Positions 50,154 through 59,445 of a stretch of 64,000 nt of DNA are shown here, piece by piece. The first letter of the stretch is position 1. Every line of letters begins with the position of its first letter. The position numbers were made by a program, and so were the translations under genes. The notes below the pieces were generated by a model that did not search any database, was not told the DNA's origin, and was given only the letters and a program-made list of their open reading frames with translations. The stretch covers positions 2,108,001 through 2,172,000 of the forward strand of contig NC_016631.1 in assembly GCF_000178955.2 (NCBI RefSeq). Direction: 5' to 3'. This DNA is from Granulicella mallensis MP5ACTX8. GTDB lineage: Bacteria > Acidobacteriota > Terriglobia > Terriglobales > Acidobacteriaceae.

Positions 50154-50534
50154 TTACTCGGGACGCAGATAGAACTCGATGCGCAAGCCGTCGGGATCGT
50201 CCAGCCAGATAAATTCCTTCAAACCATACTGGTCCAGCTTCAATCCGCTATGCGAGATTCCGGAGCTGTCCAGTTGTGTCTGAATGGCTTCAAGTTCCGC
50301 AAGACTGCGAACGCCGAAGGCGATGTGATTCAAGCCGACGCGTTCCTTGTCCTGCATTCCTGCGTGGTTCTCGACCGTACTCGTGAAAAACAGACGAGTG
50401 TCGCCTACCACGTACAGAAGGCTATCTTCAGCTCTTTCAAGGGGTTGGCCGAGAAGTGCCTGGTAAAAACGCTCCGTCCTATCGAGCCCTGAGACGCGGA
50501 AGACCAGATGGTCGACAAATCCGGGATAGGTCAT
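50154..50534 (-). CDS. VOC-family (glyoxalase/dioxygenase-like) protein
   Basis: The 126-aa protein has two beta-alpha-beta-beta-beta units: VDHLVFRVSGLDRTERFYQA with LLGQPLER, and LNHIAFGVRSLAELEAIQTQ with the end FIWLDDPDGLRIEFYLRP. Likely metal ligands are the His in VDHLVF, the His in LNHIAF and the Glu in RIEFYL. Substrate unknown. Confidence 0.85.
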   Translation of the reverse strand: MTYPGFVDHLVFRVSGLDRTERFYQALLGQPLERAEDSLLYVVGDTRLFFTSTVENHAGMQDKERVGLNHIAFGVRSLAELEAIQTQLDSSGISHSGLKLDQYGLKEFIWLDDPDGLRIEFYLRPE

Positions 50535-50772
50535 AGGCAGCTCTCTTGCTCATAAAAAGGGATAGGCCTGTGTCACCAGCCAGAACACTTCTGCAGGATA
50601 TCCCGGCTTCAAACCAGCTCTAAACTCTCCCACTGCCATCGGACTGTAACAACCGTTATGTATGATAGACGACATAGCCCGGCGGGCAGACCTGCGATCT
50701 ACGAATCACTCCCCTCGATTCGTTCCATTGTAAAGACACTCACTGAAGCCACCGCACTCGTACGAGGAAAGG

Positions 50773-52377
50773 TTGGATTCGTTGAGCGTCCATCTTATAA
50801 ACCCTAGCGACAACTCTTTTGGTACTGCCGTCATTACCCCCAGATGGCTGTTTGTATTGGCTGCGGCAACGCCGCAAATAGCAGGGGATCCCATCCTTGT
50901 CGACGAATCCCTGGAGCAGGTTGTTCCGGAGAGCATTCAGGCCGGAGACATCGTCGGCATCAGCGTTCATACCGGCAATGCGCTGCGTGGATACGAAGTG
51001 GGCCGCATGGCCCGTGGCCGCGGCGCCTGGGTGGTATACGGCGGCATTCACGCTACGCTCTTTCCCGAAGAGGCCTTCGAGCGTGGTGAAGCGCACGCTG
51101 TTGTAAAGGGCGATGGCGATATCGCCTGGGGCAAGGCCGTTGTCGATTGCCTGGCGGGCACGCCGGAGCGGATCTATGAGGGCGGCCGCATCGATGGTGA
51201 CCAGTTCCTCGCAGCGCGCTGGGACCTGATGCCTCCTGAGAAATATATGTGGGCCTCGGTGCAGACGATTCGCGGATGCCCGAAGCACTGCTCATTTTGC
51301 AGCGTCTGGCGGACCGATGGACAGCAGCCGCGGCAGCGCCGGTTCCAGAGTGTGATCGATGAGATCGTCGATCTGCGACGTCTTGGTTTCCGGTTTATTG
51401 CCCTGGCCGACGACAACTTCTACCCGGTAACGCTGACCGATCTGCGCCTCGCCCGTGAACAGAACAACACTGCCAAGGTCGACGAGTTGATGGCGATCCG
51501 CACGGAGCGCTTTCAGCTCATGGAAGAGCTGGCGAAGCTGCCGAAGGACATGGTGTTCTTCACGCAGATCACGATGGAGGCTGGAGAAGACGGCGAGTAT
51601 CTCGACGCCATGCGGAAGGCCAACATCAAGGGGGCGCTTGTAGGCGTGGAAGCCGTGACTCCGGAAGGTCTCAAGGCTGTCTTCAAGGACTTCAACTACT
51701 CCGGCGACGCCTTGGCGAAGCAGTTGCAGACATTCAAGAAGCATGGTGTGCACGTTCTCGGCTCGTTTATCTTCGGGCTTCCGACCGATAAACCGGCTAC
51801 CTTTGACGCCACGGTAGAGATGGCTTTGAAGGCCGGTGTAACCTTCGCCCAGTTCGTGATGATGACGCCGTTCCCCGGAACGATCGATTTTGGACGCTGG
51901 GAGAAGGAGCAGGCCAAGGACCCCACGATGGTGGGCGATGTGCCGATCACGCGCTACTGGCTGATTCCAACGGCAGTCCGTCCCAAGATGTTCACACCCC
52001 ATCCTTCGATGAGCTCGGACGAGATTCGCGAGCGGACGCAGAAGGTCTGGGACAGGTTCTACAACTGGAGCGCGATCTGGCAGCGGTCTGCCTGCACGCC
52101 GAACCTGAAGTCCAGGGTCGCGTTCATGTTCCTCTCCAAGCTCTATCGGCAGATGTATGCCGGGACGGGAATCTCCACGGACAGCGCTCGCCGTAAGAAG
52201 TCCAAGTCGTGGGCGCGCTGGACGGCAAGACAGTGCAAGAAGCTGTTCCAGGCAAAGCCGATGCCGGAACTGCAGTCGCCTGTATGGGCACTGCCCTCGA
52301 CAGTGAAACTGCTGCGGACGGCGTTAGTGGCAGGAATGCCGCAAGAGACACCGTTTGTGGTGTTGCCAAGGGAGTAA
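50773..52377 (+). CDS. B12-binding-type radical SAM protein
   Basis: The ~534-aa protein has an N-terminal B12-binding-like Rossmann domain (VGISVHTGNALRGYEVGRMA, WVVYGGIHATLFPEEA) and a radical SAM domain with the cluster motif RGCPKHCSFCSVW (C-x3-C-x2-C), ALADDNFYPVT and GVHVLGSFIFGLPTDKPATF. This architecture resembles HpnJ/HpnP-like and BchE-like enzymes; the substrate is not evident. The start is TTG 50,773 or, better spaced from GAGGAAAGG, TTG 50,782. If cobalamin-dependent it would link to the cob operon in this genome. Confidence 0.85.
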   Translation: MDSLSVHLINPSDNSFGTAVITPRWLFVLAAATPQIAGDPILVDESLEQVVPESIQAGDIVGISVHTGNALRGYEVGRMARGRGAWVVYGGIHATLFPEEAFERGEAHAVVKGDGDIAWGKAVVDCLAGTPERIYEGGRIDGDQFLAARWDLMPPEKYMWASVQTIRGCPKHCSFCSVWRTDGQQPRQRRFQSVIDEIVDLRRLGFRFIALADDNFYPVTLTDLRLAREQNNTAKVDELMAIRTERFQLMEELAKLPKDMVFFTQITMEAGEDGEYLDAMRKANIKGALVGVEAVTPEGLKAVFKDFNYSGDALAKQLQTFKKHGVHVLGSFIFGLPTDKPATFDATVEMALKAGVTFAQFVMMTPFPGTIDFGRWEKEQAKDPTMVGDVPITRYWLIPTAVRPKMFTPHPSMSSDEIRERTQKVWDRFYNWSAIWQRSACTPNLKSRVAFMFLSKLYRQMYAGTGISTDSARRKKSKSWARWTARQCKKLFQAKPMPELQSPVWALPSTVKLLRTALVAGMPQETPFVVLPRE

Positions 52378-52383
52378 ATTGGG

Positions 52384-52413
52384 CGCCCTGATGCTTCGGC
52401 ATCAGGGCGTTTC
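52384..52413 (+). terminator. Strong UUCG-loop terminator
   Basis: CGCCCTGATGC (52,384-52,394), loop TTCG, GCATCAGGGCG (52,399-52,409), then TTT. An 11-bp perfect stem closing the radical SAM gene. Confidence 0.93.
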
Positions 52414-52900
52414 CGGGACCAGGTAGTGTCTGACGAATCGGGATAACGATTCACCTATTTTGTTCCCCCACAGATCCGTCATCCTGAGCGGAGCATCTCG
52501 CGCTTTTGCGAGAGCGGAGTCGAAGGACCCCGAAGAGCTTGATCTCACCCGGGATGTTGGGACATTTTCCAGCACGAGAGTCCAGGCTCGAGCGCTTGGG
52601 GTTGAAAAGGTGCAAAAGGTTTGGGCAAGAGGATAACCCTCGGGGTCCTTCGACTGCGCGTCCCCAAAGGCTGGGACGCTTCGCTCAGGATGACGATTCT
52701 GTGGGGGGACGAAGAACAAAGCTATGCGTGGAGCGAGCTTGATTTCACTCTACAACCGCTATCCCCGGCTGGCAGGCGCTTTCGATTTAGTGAAGGCCGC
52801 CGTACACTAAAGGTCCGCCAACATTCGTTAAATGTTGCCTTTGCGGTACTGCATCTCCTCGTCATGCTCTCCATGGGAGACAGGCGGAGTCAATCTACTT
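52414..52900 (+). other. Intergenic region holding the REP-like element
   Basis: 487 bp without a supported gene; frames on both strands through 52,477-52,720 follow the repeat and are not protein-like. The 200 bp before the receptor gene show no clear promoter; a GGGAGACAGGCGG segment superficially resembles a B12 box but the rest of a cobalamin riboswitch is absent. Confidence 0.45.
52477..52695. repeat. REP/MITE-like nested inverted repeat
   Basis: The ends CGTCATCCTGAGCG (52,477-52,490) and CGCTCAGGATGACG (52,682-52,695) are perfect inverted copies, as are the inner GTCGAAGGACCCC (52,519-52,531) and GGGGTCCTTCGAC (52,642-52,654). The interior has no gene. Similar sequences (CATCCTGAGCG/GTCGAAGGA) are familiar from acidobacterial intergenic regions (from memory). 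A related trace (GGAATGACA) occurs near 63,390. Confidence 0.75.
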
Positions 52901-55393
52901 ATGCTTTCTCTTTCTTCACTGGGCCGCCCCGTGGCCAGGTTGTCTTTACGCGCCGGTCGCCGGCGCCGATCCGCCTGTGCCCTCCTTCTGCTCGCTGCAT
53001 TTGGAACCGCGGCCCATGCCGTTATCGTGCGCGGTCATGTGACCGATGTGCTGGGCAGGCCCGTGCCTGGAGCCCGTGTGCAGCTCATCGAGTCGGGTAA
53101 GGTGTCGGCCATCGCGTATTCGGAGGAAGATGGGTCCTATGAGATTCGCTATGCGGGTGCTGGCCGGTTCATCCTGCTGGGCTCGATAAGGGGATTTTTC
53201 CCTTCCATCGGCGAAGACTTCTATAGCGGAACGACGGATGTCCTGGAGAAGGATGTCGTGATGGCGACGAATACGGTGCGCCAGGAGGTCTCCGTGGCGG
53301 CGACGGGCATTCCGACGCCTCTGCCGCAGCTCACAGCTCCGGTTAGCGTCATCCAGGGAGAGACGCTCGATACACGCCTTGGTGTGGTCGATGAGATGCG
53401 TCAGATCCCGGGAGCCTTCCTGGTACAGACGGGCCAGACAGGCGGGGTGACTTCGTTATTTCTGCGTGGCGGCAACTCGACCGCAAACCTGGTGATGATC
53501 GATGGAGTCCCTGCCGACGATGTAGGCGGCACCTTCGACTTTGGCACGGTCAGTTCGACGGCGGTGGGCCGCATGGAGCTGCTTCGGGGGCCGGATTCGG
53601 CAATGTATGGAACGGACGCCGGATCGAGCGTGATCTCAATCGAGACACCGCGCGGTACGACGGCGGTCCCCCTGTTGACTTACTCGGGCGATGCGGGCAA
53701 CCTGCACACCTGGCGTAATGAGGCGACGCTGAGTGGAACGCTGCAGAAGTTCGACTACTTTGGCGCCGTGTCGCGACTCGATACGTCGAATGCGCTGCAG
53801 CTCGACCGGTATCACTCTGTGACGTCGGCGCTCAACCTTGGCTACGACATCAACGGCAATACGCAGGTGCGGTTTACGATCCGCAACGCGGATTCGGCGA
53901 CCGGTGTGCCCGGACCGCATGATTTCTGGGGAATCTCGGACGACAGCAAGCTGGGGGATCAGGACCTGTACTCAGGGCTGACCCTCGAGAACCGCTACAA
54001 GGGAAATTGGCACAATCTGTTCCGCTACAGCATCGCCCGCAAGCGCGAGCAGCAACAGCAGTTCGGCCAGCAGGGAACCCCCATCACGTTCGAACAGGGG
54101 CAGCCCGATCAGTACACCGCGTACTTCGGTCCGGTAGTCACGATTCGGGGAGCGAATGGCTATACGGCTACAGGGCAGACGGAAGTGTATGGCGACAATA
54201 CCGATCAGGATTCCAATCGCGACCAGCTCTATTACCAGAGCGACTATAGCTTCTCGCGGCATTTCATCGGGCTATTCGGGTTCCGCTACGACAACGAGCG
54301 CGGCAGCTTCAACGACGCCGATATCTTTGAGCATGAGAAGACGCAACGTACCAACTTCGAGTACAACCTCCAGTTCCAGGGTGAGTTCTTCAGCCGGCTG
54401 TTCTACTCGGCTGGCGGTGCGGTAGAGAAGAACCATCTTTATGGCATTGCAGGGACGCCCCGGCTGGGGCTGACCTATGTTCCGGTACGCCCGTCGGGCA
54501 AGCTCTTCCACGGCACACGGCTGCGTGCCAACTTCGCGACCGGCGTGCAGGAGCCGACGCTGGCGATCGAGTTCCAGAGTCTGTATACGCAGCTGCTGAA
54601 CGCCGGCGATACGGCGGATATTGCGCTGTATCACGTTACACCGCAGTCGGCGCAGCGCTCCCGGACCTACGATGTGGGGATCGACCAGAACATTCTCGGC
54701 GAGAAGCTGACGCTGAAGGCCGGCTATTTTCACAATGTCTTCGACCGGCAGCTTGAGGGCGTCGGCAATGCTGCGCTGGCGCAGTACTTCAACCTGAATA
54801 TCAATCCGGGTGTCGGGCTCTATGAGGCGTATCTGAACTCGCTGGCGTACCGCGCGCAGGGCGAAGAGATCGAACTGGCGTGGCAGCCCAAGCCGAGCGT
54901 GCTGGTACGCGGCGGCTATACGAACCTCGATTCGAGGGTGCTGCAGTCGTTCGCCTCTGACGCGGTGGCAGCCGCCGAAGGGACTCCGACCGAGAACCCG
55001 AATCTGGCGGGAATCGCGATTGGGGCGGAGAGTCCGCTGGTTGGGGCAAGGCCCTTTCGGCGAGCGCCCAGCACGGGCTATTTCGATGCGCAGTACATGC
55101 GGCGGAAGTTTACCGTGGCGCTCAAGGGCGCGTTGGCCAGCCGCAGCGACGACTCTACGTACCTGGGTTATTCCGACGCCACCGGCGGCAACACGCTTCT
55201 TCTGCCCAACCACGACCTGGATTTCGGCTATGTGAAGCTCGACCTGGGAATGACCTACGCGATGCCTCACCACCTGCTTTTCTTCACGCAGATCGACAAT
55301 CTATTGAATAACCAGCACATCGGGCCGATCGGCTATCCTGGGCTTCCGCTGACCTTTCGGTCGGGCCTGAAGATCCGGTTGGGTGGCAATTAG
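52901..55393 (+). CDS. TonB-dependent outer-membrane receptor
   Basis: The 830-aa protein has a signal peptide (SACALLLLAAFGTAAHA), a carboxypeptidase-regulatory-like domain (VTDVLGRPVPGARVQLIESG), a plug domain (PQLTAPVSVIQGETLDTRLG, TSLFLRGGNSTANLVMIDGV, MELLRGPDSAMYGTDAGSSV) and a C-terminal beta barrel ending FRSGLKIRLGGN. The layout resembles BtuB-like receptors, but ligand cannot be inferred. I chose ATG 52,901 (GGAG upstream) over 52,832. Confidence 0.9.
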   Translation: MLSLSSLGRPVARLSLRAGRRRRSACALLLLAAFGTAAHAVIVRGHVTDVLGRPVPGARVQLIESGKVSAIAYSEEDGSYEIRYAGAGRFILLGSIRGFFPSIGEDFYSGTTDVLEKDVVMATNTVRQEVSVAATGIPTPLPQLTAPVSVIQGETLDTRLGVVDEMRQIPGAFLVQTGQTGGVTSLFLRGGNSTANLVMIDGVPADDVGGTFDFGTVSSTAVGRMELLRGPDSAMYGTDAGSSVISIETPRGTTAVPLLTYSGDAGNLHTWRNEATLSGTLQKFDYFGAVSRLDTSNALQLDRYHSVTSALNLGYDINGNTQVRFTIRNADSATGVPGPHDFWGISDDSKLGDQDLYSGLTLENRYKGNWHNLFRYSIARKREQQQQFGQQGTPITFEQGQPDQYTAYFGPVVTIRGANGYTATGQTEVYGDNTDQDSNRDQLYYQSDYSFSRHFIGLFGFRYDNERGSFNDADIFEHEKTQRTNFEYNLQFQGEFFSRLFYSAGGAVEKNHLYGIAGTPRLGLTYVPVRPSGKLFHGTRLRANFATGVQEPTLAIEFQSLYTQLLNAGDTADIALYHVTPQSAQRSRTYDVGIDQNILGEKLTLKAGYFHNVFDRQLEGVGNAALAQYFNLNINPGVGLYEAYLNSLAYRAQGEEIELAWQPKPSVLVRGGYTNLDSRVLQSFASDAVAAAEGTPTENPNLAGIAIGAESPLVGARPFRRAPSTGYFDAQYMRRKFTVALKGALASRSDDSTYLGYSDATGGNTLLLPNHDLDFGYVKLDLGMTYAMPHHLLFFTQIDNLLNNQHIGPIGYPGLPLTFRSGLKIRLGGN

Positions 55394-55508
55394 TCGTTCT
55401 CTAGCCCAAAAACTGGAAGATCCAGGAACTAGAGTGGCAGGGCTATTCAAACAAAATACTGACATCTCACGATTCTTTTACGCGTCTATAGTAGTGAAGG
55501 GGTTAGAC

Positions 55509-56441
55509 ATGATTACTTTTCGCCGTGCATTGCTTGTTTCTTCCTTAGCCGCACTCGTTGCGGTTCCGATGTTCGCTCAGGAGATGCCGTCCGAAGGACC
55601 GCTACCCACCTCCGCGCTCATTAACGCCGAATCAAAGAACGGTGTTCCGCTCGATCCTGCCATGTTGACTCTGGAGATTAATGGTCATGGGACGCCTCTT
55701 ACTGGTGTGACTCCCGTTCATCCGGGTGGCACGCAGTTGGCGATCCTGATCGACGATGGTCTGCGGGGCTCTTTCGGCCTGCAACTGCCGGACCTGAAGA
55801 AGTTCATCAATGACCTGCCGCCCGGTGTACAGGTGATGGTCGGTTATATGCGCAATGGAACGGTGCAGGGAACCGGCTTTACGACCGACCACGCAGCGGC
55901 CACCAGCGTGCTGCGTTTGCCCATCTCCGCGCCGGGTGTCGATTCGAGCCCATACTTCTGCCTTTCGGAGATCTCCAAGCACTGGCCGTCGAACAAGCCC
56001 GCCGCGCGCTTTGTGATGATGATTACCAACGGTGTCGATCCCTATAACGGCAGCACCTCGATCCTGAATCAGGACAGTCCCTATGTCCAGACTGCCCAGG
56101 AAGACGCCCAGCGTGCTGGTGTAGCCGTCTACTCGATTGCGTTTACAGAAGCCGGTATGCGCGGTCGGCGGGGAAGCTTCAGCGGTCAGAGCTATCTGAG
56201 CCAGGTTGCCGAGGCTACGGGTGGCCGTTCCTTCTACCAGGGTTTTGGCAATCCCGTCTCCCTGGGGCCGTTCCTTGATGATTTCCGTAAGGCGATCAAC
56301 GAGAGCTACACCATCAACTTCATGGCGAATGCACCCCTCTCGAAGCGCGATACGCTCACCCGTATCAAGGTGAGAACCAGCCAGCCTGGGGTCAAGGTCC
56401 ATGGACCGGATGGTGTCCATCCGGGTGTTGTGGCGGAGTAA
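55509..56441 (+). CDS. Secreted VWA-domain protein
   Basis: The 310-aa protein has a signal peptide (LLVSSLAALVAVPMFAQ) and a von Willebrand A-like fold: THE metal-site-like DxxxS is weak (QLAILIDDGLRGSFGLQLPD), followed by RFVMMITNGVDPYNG and QRAGVAVYSIAFTEAG. Such secreted VWFA proteins are numerous in Acidobacteria. ATG 55,509 begins the signal peptide; the frame is open to 55,383 inside the receptor end. Confidence 0.8.
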   Translation: MITFRRALLVSSLAALVAVPMFAQEMPSEGPLPTSALINAESKNGVPLDPAMLTLEINGHGTPLTGVTPVHPGGTQLAILIDDGLRGSFGLQLPDLKKFINDLPPGVQVMVGYMRNGTVQGTGFTTDHAAATSVLRLPISAPGVDSSPYFCLSEISKHWPSNKPAARFVMMITNGVDPYNGSTSILNQDSPYVQTAQEDAQRAGVAVYSIAFTEAGMRGRRGSFSGQSYLSQVAEATGGRSFYQGFGNPVSLGPFLDDFRKAINESYTINFMANAPLSKRDTLTRIKVRTSQPGVKVHGPDGVHPGVVAE

Positions 56442-56490
56442 CCTGGAATTACAGCCGTTTTCAGCCAGACATAAGGCTTTAACGCAGAGG

Positions 56491-56556
56491 CGCGGAGGTT
56501 TCGCGAAGGTCGCAATGGATGCCATTGCAGCTTTCCCGAAACCTCCGCGCTTTTTG
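56491..56556 (+). terminator. Two-stage hairpin terminator
   Basis: CGCGGAGGTTTCG (56,491-56,503) pairs with CGAAACCTCCGCG (56,537-56,549), enclosing GCAATGG/CCATTGC (56,512-56,518 with 56,522-56,528), and is followed by CTTTTT. It lies between the VWA and decarboxylase genes. Confidence 0.8.
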
Positions 56557-56633
56557 CATTAAGTGATTCGCTCTTTCTTACACATATTCCATTCAACTTC
56601 GCGCTGTACCATTGCAATAGAAGTGAGAGGTGT

Positions 56634-59078
56634 ATGAGCGAAGGCCGCTGGGTATTGTTGATTGCGAGTGAGGTGGGTGGCACGGATTCCGTTTCGGATC
56701 GTGCCATGGAGCGTTTGGTCGAAGCCATTGGAAAAGAAGGTTACGAAGTTGTCAGGACTTCGACGCCTGAAGATGGATTATCGCTGGTAACCTCGGATCC
56801 CTCGCATAGCGCGATTTTGCTGGACTGGGACCTCGAAGGGGAGAACCAGTTCGACGAACGCGCCGCGCTCAAGATCCTCCGCGCCGTTCGCCGCCGCAAT
56901 AAGAAGATCCCGATCTTTCTGATTGCGGACCGTACGCTTGTCAGCGAACTGCCGCTGGAGGTCGTCAAGCAGGTGCATGAGTACATCCACCTCTTCGGCG
57001 ATACACCCGCGTTCATCGCCAACCGCGTGGACTTCGCGGTCGAGCGCTATCACGAGCAGTTGCTGCCTCCTTACTTCCGCGAACTCAAGAAGTACACCGA
57101 CCAGGGTGCATACTCGTGGGACGCGCCAGGGCATATGGGCGGCGTCGCCTACCTGAAGCACCCGATCGGCATGGAGTTCCACAAGTTCTTCGGCGAAAAC
57201 ATCATGCGGTCCGATCTCGGCATTTCGACCTCGCCGTTGGGATCGTGGCTGGACCATATCGGGCCTCCGGGAGAGAGCGAACGCAACGCTGCCCGCATCT
57301 TCGGCGCCGACTGGACGTTCTTCGTGCTGGGCGGTTCGTCCACCTCCAACCAGATTGTGGGCCACGGCGTAATCGCGCAGGACGACATCGTGCTCGCTGA
57401 CGCGAACTGCCATAAGTCGATCTGCCACTCGCTTACGATTACTGGTGCGCGTCCGGTGTACTTCAAGCCCACGCGCAATGGCTACGGCATGATCGGGCTC
57501 GTCCCCATCAAGCGCTTCAGCCCGGAGAACGTCCAGGCGTTGATCGATAAGAGTCCCTTCTGCGCCGGTGCGCCGGTGAAGAAGGCGACCTATGCGGTCG
57601 TCACGAATTCGACCTACGACGGCCTCTGCTATGACGTGAATCGCGTTGTCGAAGAGCTGGCCAAGAGCGTTCCGCGCATCCACTTCGACGAGGCCTGGTA
57701 CGCCTACGCCAAGTTCCACGAGATCTATCGTGGACGCTTCGCCATGGGAGTTCCGGATGAGATTCCCGATCGTCCGACCATCTTTTCCGTGCAGTCCACG
57801 CACAAGATGCTGGCAGCGTTCTCGATGGCGTCGATGGTGCACATCAAGCTCAGCCAGCGCGCACCACTGGACTATGACCAGTTCAACGAGTCGTTCATGA
57901 TGCATGGGACGACCTCGCCGTTCTATCCGCTGATCGCTTCGCTCGACGTCGCAGCAGCCATGATGGACGAGCCTGCCGGCCCCACGCTGATGAGCGAGAC
58001 GCTGCAGGATGCGATCAGCTTCCGCAAGGCCATGTCGTCGGTGGCACACCGTCTGCGCGCTGCGGAGCAGGGTTGGTTCTTCCGGCTCTATCAGCCGGAG
58101 TACGTCTTCGATCCGCTCGACGGTGAGACCTACCTGTTTGAGGAAGCTGCCGATGGTTTGCTGACGAATCGTTCCAGTTGCTGGACTCTAAAGCCCGGCG
58201 AAGACTGGCATGGCTATCAGGATGAGGACATCGCGGACGACTATTGCATGCTCGATCCGTCGAAGGTGACGATCCTTACGCCGGGTGTCAACGCACAGGG
58301 AGTGGTCAGCGATTGGGGCATTCCCGCGGCGATCCTCACGGAGTTCCTGGATGGCCGCCGCGTCGAGATCGCGCGCACCGGTGACTACACCGTGCTGGTG
58401 CTGTTCTCGGTCGGAACCAGTAAAGGGAAGTGGGGCGCGCTGCTCGAGAACCTCTTCGAGTTCAAGCGGCTCTACGACAGCGAAGCTCCGCTGGAAGAGG
58501 CATTGCCTGAACTGGTGCTGAAGTATCCGGCGCGTTACCGCAACGTGACGCTGAAAGAGCTGAGCGATGAGATGCACATGGTGATGCAGCAGCTCAATCT
58601 CTCGGGCCTGGTGAACGCGGCGTGCGACGAGGACTTCGATCCAGTTCTTACGCCGGCACAGACGTACCAGAAGCTCCTGCGCGGCGAGACGGAGAAGATC
58701 AAGTTCTCGGAGATGGCAGGCCGCATCGCTGCCGTGATGCTGGTGCCGTACCCGCCGGGCATTCCGATGAGTATGCCGGGCGAACGTCTCGGAGGCCCGG
58801 AGAGCCCCGTCATCCGCCTGATTATGGCGATGGAGGAGTTCGGCAAGCGCTTCCCGGGCTTCGAACGCGAGACGCACGGCATCGAGGCTGATGCGAATGG
58901 CGAGTACTGGATGCGTGCTGTGATCGAGACTCCCAATGGGAAGCGCAACGGCCGGAATAAACAGCGTCCGCCAAGCTCCGCGCCACCGGTGAAGCGGAGG
59001 AAGAAGACGATTCCGCTTCCGGGGGATGATTCACCTCTGGAGCCTGGCGCGCCGGTAAAGATCTCGCCGGAACGGTAG
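56634..59078 (+). CDS. Orn/Lys/Arg decarboxylase (PLP-dependent, inducible class)
   Basis: The 814-aa protein has an N-terminal receiver-like wing domain (~1-130), the PLP-binding aspartate-aminotransferase fold domain with AYSWDAPGHMGGVAYLKHPI, VLGGSSTSNQIVGHGVIAQD, IHFDEAWYAYAKFHEIYRGR and the lysine motif FSVQSTHKMLAAFSMASMVH, and the C-terminal domain with MLVPYPPGIPMSMPGERLGG. This is the AdiA/CadA/SpeC-type architecture; arginine, lysine or ornithine cannot be distinguished by eye. Extra ~60 basic residues follow the usual C-terminus. Confidence 0.92.
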   Translation: MSEGRWVLLIASEVGGTDSVSDRAMERLVEAIGKEGYEVVRTSTPEDGLSLVTSDPSHSAILLDWDLEGENQFDERAALKILRAVRRRNKKIPIFLIADRTLVSELPLEVVKQVHEYIHLFGDTPAFIANRVDFAVERYHEQLLPPYFRELKKYTDQGAYSWDAPGHMGGVAYLKHPIGMEFHKFFGENIMRSDLGISTSPLGSWLDHIGPPGESERNAARIFGADWTFFVLGGSSTSNQIVGHGVIAQDDIVLADANCHKSICHSLTITGARPVYFKPTRNGYGMIGLVPIKRFSPENVQALIDKSPFCAGAPVKKATYAVVTNSTYDGLCYDVNRVVEELAKSVPRIHFDEAWYAYAKFHEIYRGRFAMGVPDEIPDRPTIFSVQSTHKMLAAFSMASMVHIKLSQRAPLDYDQFNESFMMHGTTSPFYPLIASLDVAAAMMDEPAGPTLMSETLQDAISFRKAMSSVAHRLRAAEQGWFFRLYQPEYVFDPLDGETYLFEEAADGLLTNRSSCWTLKPGEDWHGYQDEDIADDYCMLDPSKVTILTPGVNAQGVVSDWGIPAAILTEFLDGRRVEIARTGDYTVLVLFSVGTSKGKWGALLENLFEFKRLYDSEAPLEEALPELVLKYPARYRNVTLKELSDEMHMVMQQLNLSGLVNAACDEDFDPVLTPAQTYQKLLRGETEKIKFSEMAGRIAAVMLVPYPPGIPMSMPGERLGGPESPVIRLIMAMEEFGKRFPGFERETHGIEADANGEYWMRAVIETPNGKRNGRNKQRPPSSAPPVKRRKKTIPLPGDDSPLEPGAPVKISPER

Positions 59079-59097
59079 GGTTGGATGTAGGGAATAA

Positions 59098-59137
59098 CGG
59101 ATAAGGGCATGGCTTCTGGCCATGCCCTTATCCGTTT
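59098..59137 (+). terminator. Strong terminator after the decarboxylase
   Basis: CGGATAAGGGCATGG (59,098-59,112) pairs with CCATGCCCTTATCCG (59,120-59,134), a 15-bp perfect stem, followed by TTTG. Confidence 0.88.
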
Positions 59138-59249
59138 GCGGTGTTGATGGCATGGCACATTTCGACGGAGCACTCTGGCGCAATCCGGTGTGTTTTGCCG
59201 AAATGTGGGGTGATTTGAGGTTTTCCTGTATAGCCTCTCGCGTTATCCC

Positions 59250-59291
59250 TTGACACTTTGCATCGCAAAGTATTACTTTGTAATGCAAAGT
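59250..59291 (+). promoter_or_regulatory. Promoter with two overlapping ACTTTG-N5-CAAAGT operators
   Basis: TTGACA (59,250-59,255) is followed after 17 bp by TTACTT (59,273-59,278). Operator 1 (59,255-59,271, ACTTTGCATCGCAAAGT) fills the spacer and operator 2 (59,275-59,291, ACTTTGTAATGCAAAGT) covers the -10, centres 20 bp apart. This is a typical repressor arrangement. Confidence 0.7.
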
Positions 59292-59400
59292 GAAAAGTGC
59301 ACAAATGCTCTGAATCGCGATCTTGAAGATATTCGCAACATACGCCGCCACAAGTTAGCCCGGAGTCTTTTACCAGCCTGGGCTTGTTTTTTCTCTATCA

Positions 59401-59417
59401 ACTTTGCATTACAAAGT
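59401..59417 (+). promoter_or_regulatory. Third ACTTTG-N5-CAAAGT operator
   Basis: ACTTTGCATTACAAAGT at 59,401-59,417 lies 29 bp before the creD-like ATG and 126 bp (about 12 helical turns) from operator 2, compatible with looping or roadblock repression. Confidence 0.6.
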
Positions 59418-59445
59418 GTATTTGCCACCTAAAGGAGACACGCCG

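Larger units (their letters stand above)
59138..59445 (+). other. Regulatory region upstream of the creD-like gene
   Basis: No convincing gene. It contains three ACTTTG-N5-CAAAGT palindromes, a promoter and a short frame (from ATG 59,283, 49 aa, NRDLEDIRNIRRHKLARSLL) that could be a remnant of a small regulator gene often found beside creD. It has no ribosome site. Confidence 0.4.

Noticed and set aside
52745-52900. Cobalamin riboswitch upstream of the TonB receptor
   Set aside because: Only a GGGAGACAGGCGG segment resembles the B12 box; the other conserved riboswitch helices are not visible.
54272-55273. Minus-strand 333-codon frame inside the TonB receptor gene
   Set aside because: Antisense shadow without ribosome site or recognisable motif.
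55632-56525. Minus-strand 297-codon frame inside the VWA gene
   Set aside because: Antisense shadow; the VWA protein on the plus strand has a signal peptide and domain.
56778-58049. Minus-strand 423-codon frame inside the decarboxylase gene
   Set aside because: It is an antisense shadow rich in His and Arg, typical of the opposite strand of a GC-rich gene; the plus-strand gene is unambiguous.
59250-59432. Small frame overlapping the creD operators
   Set aside because: It runs through the operator palindromes and lacks a ribosome site; at best the 3' part is a gene remnant.
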